Of a stretch of 64,000 nt of DNA, positions 37,081 to 45,532 are shown in pieces (the first letter of the stretch is position 1; each line of letters opens with the position of its first letter). Source of the stretch: Paraburkholderia agricolaris (GTDB taxonomy: Bacteria > Pseudomonadota > Gammaproteobacteria > Burkholderiales > Burkholderiaceae); contig NZ_QPER01000002.1 in assembly GCF_009455635.1 (NCBI RefSeq), positions 2,914,001 through 2,978,000 on the forward strand, read 5' to 3'. Both the position numbers and the translations under genes were made by a program. Below the pieces are notes generated by a model that did not search any database, was not told the DNA's origin, and was given only the letters and a program-made list of their open reading frames with translations.

Positions 37081-37160
37081 GATGTCTCCGCATCGATACG
37101 GTGTACGAACAATCCAGTTCGAATGACGATCCGATTTTCTCTACTTGCGCGAATCGGTAT

Positions 37161-37928
37161 CTAAAGAACGGCCAGCCAGCCACCGTCGACGTAAATGATC
37201 TGCCCGTTCACATAGCTCGACGCCGCCGAAGCCAGATACACCGCCGTGCCGACGAGCTCTTCCGGCTTGCCCCAGCGTTGCGAAGGATTGCTGCTCTTGA
37301 CCCATGCGTCGAAAGCGGCATTCTCGATCAGCGGCTTGTTCATGTCGGTCAGGATGTAGCCCGGCCCGATCGCGTTCGCCTGAATGTTCGAGGCCGCCCA
37401 CTCGGCGCTCATGGCACGGGTCAGCATCTTGATGCCGCCCTTCGCCGCCGTATAGGCGCCGACTGTCGCGCGTCCGGCCTCGCTCGTGAGTGAGCCGATA
37501 TTGATGATCTTGCCGCCCGCGCCGCGCGCAATCATGCGGCGTGCGGCCTGCTTGGCAACGATAAAGGCGCTCGTCAGATTGGTGTCGATCACGCGCTGCC
37601 AGTCGCTCAACTCCAGTTCGACAAGCGGCTTGCGAAACTGGATACCGGCGTTGTTGATTACGATATCGATCTGCACGCCGTCCTTATCCCACTGCGCGAA
37701 TGCCTCGGCAACCGCCTGTTCGTCCGTCACGTCGAACGCGCGGCCTTGCGCATTGAAACCCTTGTCGCTCAGACGGGTGGCCGCCTGCGCAACCGTATCG
37801 GCGCGCGTGCCATTCAGAATGACGTTCGCACCGGCTGCGGCCAGCCCCTCGGCCAGCGCGAAGCCGATGCCGCGCGCCGAGCCGGTAACGAGCGCCGTGC
37901 GGCCGCTCAGATCGAATAGCTGTGTCAT
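37161..37928 (-). CDS. SDR-family oxidoreductase, gluconate 5-dehydrogenase-like
   Basis: The 255-residue short-chain dehydrogenase has cofactor motif TGSARGIG (15-22), NNAG (92-95), and catalytic S146, Y159 and K163 (YTAAK). The start FDLSGRTALVTGSARGIGFALAEGL and the C-terminal PEELVGTAVYLASAASSYVNGQIIYVDGGW are typical of gluconate 5-dehydrogenase/IdnO relatives, which interconvert D-gluconate and 5-ketogluconate. With a ManD-like dehydratase downstream, the operon may oxidise or epimerise an aldonate before dehydration. Several sugar-acid SDRs share these features. Confidence 0.85.
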   Translation of the reverse strand: MTQLFDLSGRTALVTGSARGIGFALAEGLAAAGANVILNGTRADTVAQAATRLSDKGFNAQGRAFDVTDEQAVAEAFAQWDKDGVQIDIVINNAGIQFRKPLVELELSDWQRVIDTNLTSAFIVAKQAARRMIARGAGGKIINIGSLTSEAGRATVGAYTAAKGGIKMLTRAMSAEWAASNIQANAIGPGYILTDMNKPLIENAAFDAWVKSSNPSQRWGKPEELVGTAVYLASAASSYVNGQIIYVDGGWLAVL

Positions 37929-38038
37929 GTGTGTCCTCTCGATGTTCAGAAACGAGGCGCGAGTGCGCCCCTCGCGATCCCGACGGCGGTCGCGATGAAA
38001 TGGGTTACGTTGATCGCTACATAGTCGCTACGTAGTCG

Positions 38039-38758
38039 CTACAAGGCCTGCTCGTTTGCGGTCCGGTTCAGTGCGGCGCGGTCTTCGAAATCCTGCTCGG
38101 CGCGCTTGATGAGTGTAAGCACCGCCTGCTCCGCCGCCTCGGGGTCGCCCTGTTCGATCGCCACGCACAGTGCCTCGTGCATCGGCAGCGAACGGGCCGG
38201 GCCGCCGGCGATTTCGGAGCTGAGTTCGAAACTGGTGCGCAGGATCGCCGACAGCGCGTTCTGCATCTGCTGAACGAACTGATTGTGGCACGCGGCAAGG
38301 ATCGCGCCGTGAAACGCGAGGTCGGCGGGCACGTACTCGCCATGGCCGGCGACCGCACGTTCCATGGCCTTGAACGCGCGCCGGACTGCTATGCGGTCTT
38401 CGTCGGTCGCGCGTTTTGCGGCAAGCCTCGCGGCGTTCGGCTCGATGATCAGACGCAACTCCATCAGATCTTCGATAAGACCAGGCTCGGCAGCGCCCGC
38501 CCGCGCGCGCCACATGATCACGTCCGGGTCGAACAACTGCCACTGCGCGCGCGGCAGCACAACCGTGCCGTAGCGGCGGCGCACCTGCAGCATGCCCTTC
38601 GCCGAGAGCGACTTCATCGTCTCGCGGATAGTGATGCGGCTCACCTGCATCTGCTCGGCCAGCACCGGCTCGGCAGGAAGAATGTCGCCGGGCAGGAATT
38701 TGCCGGAGCAAATCTGTTCACCCATCTGATTCAGGACCTGCCTGTGCAACGTTGCCAC
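38039..38758 (-). CDS. GntR-family (FadR subgroup) regulator
   Basis: The 239-residue protein has an N-terminal winged HTH (QMGEQICSGKFLPGDILPAEPVLAEQMQVSRITIRETMKSL) and a C-terminal all-helical FCD ligand-binding domain with DLAFHGAILAACHN, whose Asp and His usually bind a metal and a carboxylate ligand. It heads the SDR-MFS-dehydratase operon and is its likely repressor, with an aldonate as candidate inducer. A perfect 12-bp palindrome lies 16 bp upstream of its start. Confidence 0.9.
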   Translation of the reverse strand: MATLHRQVLNQMGEQICSGKFLPGDILPAEPVLAEQMQVSRITIRETMKSLSAKGMLQVRRRYGTVVLPRAQWQLFDPDVIMWRARAGAAEPGLIEDLMELRLIIEPNAARLAAKRATDEDRIAVRRAFKAMERAVAGHGEYVPADLAFHGAILAACHNQFVQQMQNALSAILRTSFELSSEIAGGPARSLPMHEALCVAIEQGDPEAAEQAVLTLIKRAEQDFEDRAALNRTANEQAL

Positions 38759-38773
38759 GATTTGCTCTCTAAG

Positions 38774-38785
38774 TCATACGTATGA
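38774..38785. promoter_or_regulatory. Candidate GntR/FadR-type operator
   Basis: TCATACGTATGA is a perfect 12-bp palindrome 16 bp upstream of the GntR start. FadR-subgroup proteins bind short palindromes with GT and AC at their core, so this fits autoregulation and control of the operon. Confidence 0.55.
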
Positions 38786-38921
38786 TGTAGAAAGATAGAG
38801 ATGGAAACGCCACGTGGCAATTCGGGTTGACCCGGAGTGTCGGCCTTCCGACCCGTGCGATGTGGGTCTCGGCGATCGAACGGGCCACTATCTTTTTCAC
38901 TGCCGCGCAAAACCCTCTCTC

Positions 38922-39731
38922 TCAGGTTTGCTCGAATATGCCGCGATACGCGCCGTACCTCGACAGAACGATCAACGCACTGATCAGCGGCATCGCCACC
39001 AGGGCACGCACGAGCATCTCCGCCGGGTTGGCCAGCAAGGCGGTACCCGCGAGCACCGCCGCGATCACGATTCCGTATAGCGACGCAATCCGCCAGTTGC
39101 GCATGACAGCACGCAAACTTGCCGCCATCGCGCCCAGTGGCGAAAGGTTGTTCAGCACAACCAGCGTCGGCGCAAACCAGACAAGCGAAACCGCAAGCGC
39201 GTAGCCGAGAAAATTGAGTAGCGGCTCCAGCGCATTAGCCGCACCGTTGCTCGCGCCGTAGACAATCGTCAAATCATGCATGCCGTTGGTCGTAACGGAT
39301 GCCTTCATGGATACGTGGAACACCGCGAACGAAATCAGTTGGCCCGCACACGCAGCGGCCGCGCCGCATACCCCGATCGCGATCAACGCATTGCGATGCA
39401 CGTTGACGGCTTCGAGCGTCTCGCGAATCGCCCACGGGCGCGCATTGCTCGATCGTTCCTGCATCAGCACCAGCGCTGCGGCGAGAATCGATGCGACGAG
39501 CGCGGCGAGCACGCGCAACGGCGGCACCAGGTCGAACAGCGTTGCGAAATCGGCGCACGCGAGAACCGCCGCGAGCCACAGCACCGGATTTGTGCGAGCG
39601 ATACGGAATCCTTCCGCAAGCCAGCCGGCCGCACTCCGGACACTGACCGCGTGGCTGTCTGGACAGGTCAGCCCGGACGCATGTCGCGGGTGTGCCGGAA
39701 TTGCCGTACTGCCTGAATAGCGCATGTTCAT
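38922..39731 (-). CDS. Multi-pass membrane protein, BPSS1780-like
   Basis: The 269-residue protein begins with a hydrophilic N-terminus of about 35 residues, then GWLAEGFRIARTNPVLWLAAVLACADFATLF and five further hydrophobic segments, among them VLAALVASILAAALVLM and ALIAIGVCGAAAACAGQLISF. The GWxWxxxxFxxFRxxPxxW-like start recalls the BPSS1780 membrane family found in Burkholderia, but the resemblance is loose. The ATG at 39731 follows GGAAGCGG. Function is unknown. It lies downstream of the PadR/DUF1700 pair on the same strand. Confidence 0.6.
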   Translation of the reverse strand: MNMRYSGSTAIPAHPRHASGLTCPDSHAVSVRSAAGWLAEGFRIARTNPVLWLAAVLACADFATLFDLVPPLRVLAALVASILAAALVLMQERSSNARPWAIRETLEAVNVHRNALIAIGVCGAAAACAGQLISFAVFHVSMKASVTTNGMHDLTIVYGASNGAANALEPLLNFLGYALAVSLVWFAPTLVVLNNLSPLGAMAASLRAVMRNWRIASLYGIVIAAVLAGTALLANPAEMLVRALVAMPLISALIVLSRYGAYRGIFEQT

Positions 39732-39809
39732 GACCGCTTCCTTTTCACGAAAGTGCATCGAACGTGGTATCGAATGGGAATAGAGACGTCAGCCAATCCG
39801 CGCCATGAT

Positions 39810-40949
39810 TCAGGCGGCGTGCCCTTCGTCGAGTCTTGCCGTGATCAGATGGAGTTGCCGCTGAACGTAGTGGACGAGACCGCGCCATGTCATGCGCGTC
39901 AACCACAAGCACAGCCACAAGCCAACGATGCCCGCCACCAGCATCGCGAATCCGTAGATCATCGCGCCGATGCCCGAGCCATGCGAGCCGACAATCACGG
40001 CGCCGTCCGAACCGCCCCGGATCGCAAGGTGGTCGCGATCGATCACCACCGATTCCGAGCCGCTGCGGACCACCAGACTCTTACCGCTGCCGTCCGCGCC
40101 CTGCACGAAGGACACATGGTCGCCATGGTTCCTGATATCCCACGCCATCGACTTCGCACCGGCTCCGATGCGGGCGACCGAAACTTTATCCCCTTCGTCA
40201 TCTCTCAGATCGAGCGCAATGATGTCGGCGGAAGCAATGGACCACGTACCGTCCGGGCCGACTTTGAACAGATCGCGCGCGCCGCCGACAGAATCGATTT
40301 TGAGTTTGCCGTCGTCATTCCTGATGTCGATCGGACCGGCAAGCGTCACGATGGAAATCCGCCTGGCTGCATCGGGCCGCAGCACAAAATGGTCACCGTC
40401 CACCTGAAATGCTTTCATGTTGGCGATGGCGAGGCGCGCGCCGCCATCGTCTTTCGCCCCGCCGCTGTTTGCGTTGCCGCTCGCCGGCTGATCCGTTCTC
40501 ACGTCGCTGCTCTCGAAGCTGAACGGCACCGAATGAAACGGCGGCCACCCGAACACGTGGTGACTCCCGAGCGCGATCACCGTCACGAGCCCGGCAACGG
40601 TCAGCCCACTCGAAACCACATAGCCGATCGTCAGCATCAGCAGATAGACCATGAACGGGATCAGCAGCAGCAATTGCAACAAGCCGAGCCCCGCGATCGA
40701 GACGATCACCTGCAACAGATTGCCGAACGAGCGCCGCGTTTCCCATTGGCGGAAAGTAGCCTGCGCCCTCAGTTCGCGGGCGAGCTTGACCGGGTCGCCA
40801 AGCGCCGCAACCACTTCCGCCTCACTGCGGCCCGCTGCGAGCGCGTCGCCGAAGTACTCGCGATAGTCGGCGACGATTTCGTCGACCACCTGCTTCGGCA
40901 GACTCCGCAGTTCGTGGCGCAATTGCTGGATGAATGCGTCCTGCGTCAT
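39810..40949 (-). CDS. DUF1700 (HAAS)-domain membrane protein
   Basis: The 379-residue protein starts with a DUF1700/HAAS domain (FIQQLRHELRSLPKQVVDEIVADYREYFGDALAAGRSEAEVVAALGDP, about 5-55). A central membrane region of about four helices (80-140) follows, then a soluble domain rich in beta strands, with a last transmembrane helix near 345-365. HAAS-domain proteins are paired with PadR regulators and are thought to act in envelope stress or antimicrobial resistance. Its ATG overlaps the PadR stop as TGATG, so translation is coupled. The exact function is unknown. Confidence 0.85.
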   Translation of the reverse strand: MTQDAFIQQLRHELRSLPKQVVDEIVADYREYFGDALAAGRSEAEVVAALGDPVKLARELRAQATFRQWETRRSFGNLLQVIVSIAGLGLLQLLLLIPFMVYLLMLTIGYVVSSGLTVAGLVTVIALGSHHVFGWPPFHSVPFSFESSDVRTDQPASGNANSGGAKDDGGARLAIANMKAFQVDGDHFVLRPDAARRISIVTLAGPIDIRNDDGKLKIDSVGGARDLFKVGPDGTWSIASADIIALDLRDDEGDKVSVARIGAGAKSMAWDIRNHGDHVSFVQGADGSGKSLVVRSGSESVVIDRDHLAIRGGSDGAVIVGSHGSGIGAMIYGFAMLVAGIVGLWLCLWLTRMTWRGLVHYVQRQLHLITARLDEGHAA

Positions 40950-41287
40950 CACTTTTCCCCTGTTCCTGAGGACGTACCGGACAAGGCCAGCACGCCATTG
41001 ACTTCATCGACAAAACTGCGCCATTCGCTTCGCATCTCCGCCAGACTGTTGCGGCCCGCCGCTGTCAGCGAGTAATACTTGCGCGGCGGCCCCGAACTGG
41101 ACTCCACGAAATACGTCGACACCCATGCCTCGGCTTGCAAGCGGCGCATCAGCGGGTAGATCGTGCCCTCGCTGATTTCCATGGTTTCCGAGAGCGTCGA
41201 GACGAGCTCGTAGGCGTAGCTGTCGCCGCCGGCGAGGACAGCCAACACGCACATGTCGAGGGTTCCCTTCTTGAGCTGCGTTTTCAT
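40949..41287 (-). CDS. PadR-family transcriptional regulator
   Basis: The 112-residue protein consists almost entirely of the PadR winged HTH: MCVLAVLAGGDSYAYELVSTLS, then EGTIYPLMRRLQAEAWVSTY, and a short C-terminal helix for dimerisation. GPPRKYYSLT is the typical beta-wing. PadR proteins repress adjacent genes and themselves. It is coupled to the DUF1700 protein, and an inverted repeat plus a second copy of one half lie upstream. The inducer is unknown. Confidence 0.9.
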   Translation of the reverse strand: MKTQLKKGTLDMCVLAVLAGGDSYAYELVSTLSETMEISEGTIYPLMRRLQAEAWVSTYFVESSSGPPRKYYSLTAAGRNSLAEMRSEWRSFVDEVNGVLALSGTSSGTGEK

Positions 41288-41308
41288 TCAGTTCCATTAC
41301 ATATTAGT

Positions 41309-41336
41309 GTGCATAGCACAGTACCTTGCTATGCAC
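41309..41336. promoter_or_regulatory. PadR operator candidate, 10-bp inverted repeat
   Basis: GTGCATAGCA-N8-TGCTATGCAC is a perfect 10+10 dyad centred 35 bp upstream of the PadR start, overlapping its presumed promoter (TAATAT on the minus strand at 41301-41306). The spacing and core resemble PadR sites. Confidence 0.7.
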
Positions 41337-41403
41337 TGGTGCTGAACGCACCTGTCCGCCAAATGATGAACGAACTCTAGCACCCAGTATTGTTTAATGC
41401 AAG

Positions 41404-41422
41404 GTACCGTTCTATGCACAGG
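41404..41422. promoter_or_regulatory. Second copy of the PadR half-operator sequence
   Basis: GTACCGTTCTATGCACAGG repeats the sequence at 41321-41339 at 16 of 19 positions, 83 bp away. It may be a second PadR site or a duplicated control segment. Confidence 0.55.
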
Positions 41423-41460
41423 ACGAGACCACCCTGCGATCATTCGCGGCATTAATACAA

Positions 41461-41511
41461 AGGATTAGAAAACAGACTTTTACTTATTGTTTTTGGCTTC
41501 CGATAAAGGCA
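41461..41511 (+). promoter_or_regulatory. 51-bp conserved promoter element, copy 1
   Basis: The element starts AGGATTAGAA and ends CCGATAAAGGCA. Its -10 (GATAAA, 41502-41507) and -35 (TTTACT, 41479-41484) are 17 bp apart. It aligns without gaps to the copies at 46528 and 48793 (38 of 51 identical to copy 2). The start codon of the MHS gene is 63 bp downstream. Confidence 0.7.
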
Positions 41512-41574
41512 CCAGGCCATGCGCGCAATGGCTGCGTTCATCCACTGCAACCGCCATGCCCCAAGGAGAAACCC

Positions 41575-42927
41575 ATGACGTCCTATCGCCCCGCGGAGCC
41601 ACCACCGCCTTCGGACAGCGCCCCTGCCAACATGAACAGGATCGCCGTAGCGAGTGTGATCGGCACGACCGTCGAGTGGTATGACCTGTTCGTTTTCGCC
41701 ACCGCCTCGGCACTCGTCTTCAACAAGGTGTTCTTTCCCGGCTTTGTGCCTCTCGTCGGCACCTTGCTGGCGTTCGGCACGTTCGCCTCGGCCTATCTGG
41801 CGCGAATTGTCGGCGCCGCGCTGTTCGGGCATTTCGGCGACCGTCTCGGACGCAAGGCCATGCTGCTGGTCTCGCTGATCATCATGGGCGTTGCGACGTT
41901 CTCGATTGGCCTGCTGCCGAACTACGCGTCGATCGGAATCTGGGCGCCCATTCTGCTGCTCACCTTGCGCGTCATCCAGGGGCTCGCGCTCGGCGGCGAG
42001 TGGGGCGGCGCCGTGCTGATGGCGGTGGAACACGCCCCGGCCAACAAGCGTGGACTGTATGGTTCGTGGGTGCAGATCGGTGTGCCCGCCGGCACCCTGA
42101 TCGCCAATCTGGCGTTTCTGGTCAGCAATGCCATGCTGTCGAACGAAGCCCTGCTCTCCTGGGGCTGGCGTATTCCGTTTCTCGCGAGCGCGTTGCTCGT
42201 GGGGGTCGGTCTGTATATCCGCCTGAATACATCGGAGACGCCGTCTTTTCGCAAGGTCAAGGAAGCGGACGCTCAGGTCAAGCTGCCGATCGCCGAAGTA
42301 CTCACGCGCTACTGGAAGCAGGTTCTGCTCGGCGGCATCGCGACCATGTCGACGGGTACCTCGTTTAACCTGATCGTTGCCTTCGGGCTTACCTATGGCA
42401 CGCAGACGCTGGGCTTTTCGCGTAACGCGATGCTCTCGATTGCCTTGATTGCCTGCGCGCTCTGTATCGTGTTGTTGCCGGCGTTCGGCAAGCTCTCCGA
42501 TATCGTGGGCCGCAAGCCGGTGATTATCGGCGGCATTGTCGCGGAAGCCCTGCTCGCTTTTCCGCTTTTCTGGCTGCTGGATACGCGCGAATTTTCGTTT
42601 GCATTGCTCGGCTATCTGCTGATGATGACCGCCTTTGCCGCGAACTACGGCCCTATCGCCACCTTCCTCGCAGAGTTGTTCGGTACCGAGGTGCGCTACT
42701 CCGGTCTCTCGGTGAGCTATATGCTGTCCGGGCTGCTCGGCAGCGCGGCTACGCCGATTGTCACCACCGCGCTGTTGTCCGCCACCGGCCGCGGTTCGTC
42801 GGTAGCGTGGTACATGATGGGCTCGGCGGCCGTCTCGGTACTCGCGCTCCTGCTGCTCACGGAGACGCTGCGCCGCGATATCTCATCGACGGCGCGCGCC
42901 CGTGCCGCCACGGCGAGCCTTTCGTGA
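41575..42927 (+). CDS. MFS transporter, MHS type (first of regulon)
   Basis: The 450-residue protein has VEWYDLFVFATASAL in helix 1, the signature GHFGDRLGRKAM, RVIQGLALGGEWGGAVLMA and SWGWRIPFL, all MHS hallmarks. These carriers import small organic acids or betaine-like solutes with protons. The start follows AAGGAGAAACCC. It heads an operon with RraA-like, class II aldolase and GhrA-like genes and is preceded by the shared promoter element, so its substrate probably feeds those enzymes. Confidence 0.9.
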   Translation: MTSYRPAEPPPPSDSAPANMNRIAVASVIGTTVEWYDLFVFATASALVFNKVFFPGFVPLVGTLLAFGTFASAYLARIVGAALFGHFGDRLGRKAMLLVSLIIMGVATFSIGLLPNYASIGIWAPILLLTLRVIQGLALGGEWGGAVLMAVEHAPANKRGLYGSWVQIGVPAGTLIANLAFLVSNAMLSNEALLSWGWRIPFLASALLVGVGLYIRLNTSETPSFRKVKEADAQVKLPIAEVLTRYWKQVLLGGIATMSTGTSFNLIVAFGLTYGTQTLGFSRNAMLSIALIACALCIVLLPAFGKLSDIVGRKPVIIGGIVAEALLAFPLFWLLDTREFSFALLGYLLMMTAFAANYGPIATFLAELFGTEVRYSGLSVSYMLSGLLGSAATPIVTTALLSATGRGSSVAWYMMGSAAVSVLALLLLTETLRRDISSTARARAATASLS

Positions 42928-42936
42928 AGGCCTGAT

Positions 42937-43620
42937 ATGGAAACGGAAAAGATCTCGCTCATGCCAGCCACCGCGGAATCACCCTTGCTGCGCAGCCTTG
43001 AAGCCGTCAGCTTCCCGACGCTCGGGCATTTCCTGGAGAACGGCTTCGCGGATCATCGCCTGCGCGCGATGGTCCCCAACGTGAAGGTGATCGGCCGCGC
43101 GGTGACGCTCAAGCTGCTGTCGCCCGACGCCATTCCCGTGAACCGCGCGCTGTCGCAACTCAAACCCGGCGACGTGCTGGTGATCGACATGAACGGTGAC
43201 CACACGCATGCGCCGGTCGGCGCGGTCACGGCATGCGCGGCGCTCAACGCCGGCGCGCGCGGCGTGATTGTCGACGGCGTGGTGACCGATCTCATCGAAC
43301 TACGCGGCACGGGGCTGCCGGTGTTCGCGCGAGGCACCTCGTTACTGACGACCAAGAAACGCGACACGGCGTCGAGTCTGTTCAACGAACCGGTGGTGTG
43401 CGGCGGGATCGTGGTGCGCCCGGGCGACATCGTGCTGGCCGACGACAACGGCGTGCTGTTCGCGCCGGCACCGGCCCTCGCCGCGGTGATCGACCTCGCG
43501 CTCGCGTCCGATCGCGCGGAGCCCGCGATCCTTGCCCGGCTTAACGCCAAAGAACCGGTTCACGCGGTTCTGCAATGCTTCATGCCGTCAAATATTCGCG
43601 CCGCTAATGATCAGCATTAG
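42937..43620 (+). CDS. RraA-like/HMG-aldolase family protein with altered active site
   Basis: The 227-residue protein has the RraA-like fold: GDVLVIDMNGDHTHAPVGAVTACAALNAGARG across the first half, then VIVDGVVTDLIELRGTGLPVFARG. In this family HMG/CHA aldolases carry Arg-Asp at the position of T117-D118; Arg binds the pyruvate carboxylate and Asp the metal. Here Arg is replaced by Thr while Asp remains. So pyruvate-releasing aldolase or oxaloacetate decarboxylase activity is doubtful, and another lyase, decarboxylase or binding role is possible. It starts 9 bp after the MHS gene and is co-transcribed. Confidence 0.8.
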   Translation: METEKISLMPATAESPLLRSLEAVSFPTLGHFLENGFADHRLRAMVPNVKVIGRAVTLKLLSPDAIPVNRALSQLKPGDVLVIDMNGDHTHAPVGAVTACAALNAGARGVIVDGVVTDLIELRGTGLPVFARGTSLLTTKKRDTASSLFNEPVVCGGIVVRPGDIVLADDNGVLFAPAPALAAVIDLALASDRAEPAILARLNAKEPVHAVLQCFMPSNIRAANDQH

Positions 43621-43732
43621 AACAATGAAATTGACGGATACTGGCACGCTAACGAACACTAGAACACTACGTGCGCGACATATAGCGACATCCAGCTACA
43701 TACAGTAAGTGAGACTCTCGGAGACTTCTGCA

Positions 43733-44536
43733 ATGCAATCCACGCCAACATCCGATCGCATAAGCGACAATCAGGCGCCGCTGGGCGCCGAACAGCAGGT
43801 ACGGGAGGAACTGGCGGCGCTGTACCGGCTGGCCGCGCATTTCCGCATGACCGACATGATCGACACGCATATCACGGCGCGCCTGCCCGGCTCGCCGGGC
43901 GAGCCACCGGCATTTCTGATCAACCGCTATGGCGTGCTGTTCCATGAGATGCGCGCGTCGGACCTCGTGAAGATCGATCATCTCGGCAAGGTCATCGACG
44001 AACGCGCGCACAGCGAGCCCGCGCTGTTTCGCGTGAACGCCGCCGGGTTCACGATTCATTCCGCCATTCACGCGGCGCGCGACGACCTGCATTTCGTGAT
44101 CCATACGCATACGGCTGCCGGCACAGCGGTATCGGCGCAAGAACAGGGGCTGCTGCCGATCAGTCAGCATGCGTTGAAGTTCTACGGCAAGCTCGCTTAC
44201 CACGATTACGAAGGCATCGCGCTCGAACTCGGCGAACGCGAGCGTCTGGTGCGCGATCTCGGCTCCTGCAAGGCGATGATTCTGCGCAATCACGGCCTGC
44301 TGGCGGCCGGCGCCACGGCAGCCGAAGCCTTCCATGAGATCTATTTCCTCGAACGGGCCTGTCAGGCGCAAATCCAGGCGCTGGCCGGCGGCAGCGCGCT
44401 GCGCATTCCGCCGCGAGAAGTGTGCGAGTTGACCGCGAGCCAGTTTTCCCGCGGAGACTCCGCGGAAATTGCGGAGCTGGCGTGGCGCGCGGCATTACGG
44501 CTGATCGACGATCCGCAATCCGACTACCGCAACTAG
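43733..44536 (+). CDS. Class II aldolase/adducin family protein
   Basis: The 267-residue protein has Zn ligands H124 and H126 (IHTHTAAG) and H187 (RNHGLLAAG), and the conserved HDYEGIA segment. A long N-terminal helix region precedes TDMIDTHITARLPG. Family members cleave or epimerise sugar phosphates, decarboxylate, or act as L-fuculose-phosphate aldolase-like enzymes; many bacterial members of this longer type are uncharacterised. The ATG at 43733 follows CGGAGAC. It lies 112 bp after the RraA-like gene and 22 bp before the GhrA-like gene in the same operon. Confidence 0.85.
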   Translation: MQSTPTSDRISDNQAPLGAEQQVREELAALYRLAAHFRMTDMIDTHITARLPGSPGEPPAFLINRYGVLFHEMRASDLVKIDHLGKVIDERAHSEPALFRVNAAGFTIHSAIHAARDDLHFVIHTHTAAGTAVSAQEQGLLPISQHALKFYGKLAYHDYEGIALELGERERLVRDLGSCKAMILRNHGLLAAGATAAEAFHEIYFLERACQAQIQALAGGSALRIPPREVCELTASQFSRGDSAEIAELAWRAALRLIDDPQSDYRN

Positions 44537-44558
44537 GCCCGCTTTCCGATTCAATGCA

Positions 44559-45485
44559 ATGACCAAACTTGTTCTGATGAGCCGTGACTACGACATGTCA
44601 CATCTGGTGCAGCCGATTCAGGACGCTGCGCCTGACCTCGACGTCGTGATGCACGGCGAGCAATCCGCCGGCGATGCGGAAATCGCCGTGTGCTGGAATC
44701 CACCGGCCGGTGCGCTGGCAGCGCTGCCGAAACTACGGCTCGTGCATAGCATCGCCGCGGGCGTCGACAACATTCTCTCGGACCCTGCCCTGCCTGCCGT
44801 ACCGTTATGCCGGGTCGTCGATCCCCAACACGCACGCGGAATGAGCGAATTCGTTACGTGGGGGGTGCTGCACTTTCATCGTCAACTCGACCGCGTACTC
44901 GCCAATCAGCGCCTCGACCGCTGGTTTCGCCACGACCAGCGCGATGCGTCCGAATGCGCGGTCGGCATCATGGGACTGGGCGAAATCGGCAGCCGCGTCG
45001 CGACGGACCTGCAGCGTTTCGGTTTCGCGGTGCGCGGCTGGGCGCGTAAGCCCCGTGAGCTGCCCGGCGTAACGACCTTCGCCGGTCCCGAGCAATTCAA
45101 GCCATTTCTGCAGGGGACCGACATCCTCGTGTGCCTCCTGCCGCTCACGCCCGAAACCCGCTGGATTCTCAACGCGAATACCTTCGAACACCTGCGGCCG
45201 GGTGCGAAACTGATTCACGTTGGGCGCGGCGAGCATCTGGTGCCAGCGGATCTGATCGCGGCACTCACGGGCGGACAGATCGGCGGTGCGATCGTCGACG
45301 TGTTCCCGACCGAACCGTTACCGCCCGAAGATCATTTATGGCGCGCGCCGAATCTGATCGTAACGCCTCACATGGCGTCGGTCGCAAGCTCGGCGACGAT
45401 CGGCACGCAGGTGGCGCACAATGCACGCAGGCTGATCCACGGCGAACCGCTGCATAACCTGGTCGACGTCACGCGCGGTTATTGA
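44559..45485 (+). CDS. ghrA: Glyoxylate/hydroxypyruvate reductase A-like D-2-hydroxyacid dehydrogenase
   Basis: The 308-residue protein has the NAD(P) motif GLGEIG (139-144) and a full catalytic triad: R223 (HVGRGEH), E252 (FPTEPLPP) and H271 (TPHMAS). The short N-terminal domain and the GWARKP segment place it in the GhrA subgroup, which reduces glyoxylate or hydroxypyruvate with NADPH. In this operon it may reduce a 2-keto acid released by the aldolase. The gene symbol is a subgroup label rather than proven orthology. A 13-bp tandem repeat lies over its stop codon. Confidence 0.87.
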   Translation: MTKLVLMSRDYDMSHLVQPIQDAAPDLDVVMHGEQSAGDAEIAVCWNPPAGALAALPKLRLVHSIAAGVDNILSDPALPAVPLCRVVDPQHARGMSEFVTWGVLHFHRQLDRVLANQRLDRWFRHDQRDASECAVGIMGLGEIGSRVATDLQRFGFAVRGWARKPRELPGVTTFAGPEQFKPFLQGTDILVCLLPLTPETRWILNANTFEHLRPGAKLIHVGRGEHLVPADLIAALTGGQIGGAIVDVFPTEPLPPEDHLWRAPNLIVTPHMASVASSATIGTQVAHNARRLIHGEPLHNLVDVTRGY

Positions 45486-45512
45486 GCACGGTTGTCGAGC
45501 GCGGTTATTGAG
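45473..45512. repeat. 13-bp tandem repeat, three copies
   Basis: GCGCGGTTATTGA, GCACGGTTGTCGA and GCGCGGTTATTGA follow one another with one extra G. Outer copies are identical and the middle one differs at three positions. It covers the ghrA stop codon (TGA at 45483-45485), so replication slippage could have lengthened the 3' end without changing the protein. Confidence 0.75.
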
Positions 45513-45532
45513 TTCGGCTGCCAGACGAGGCG

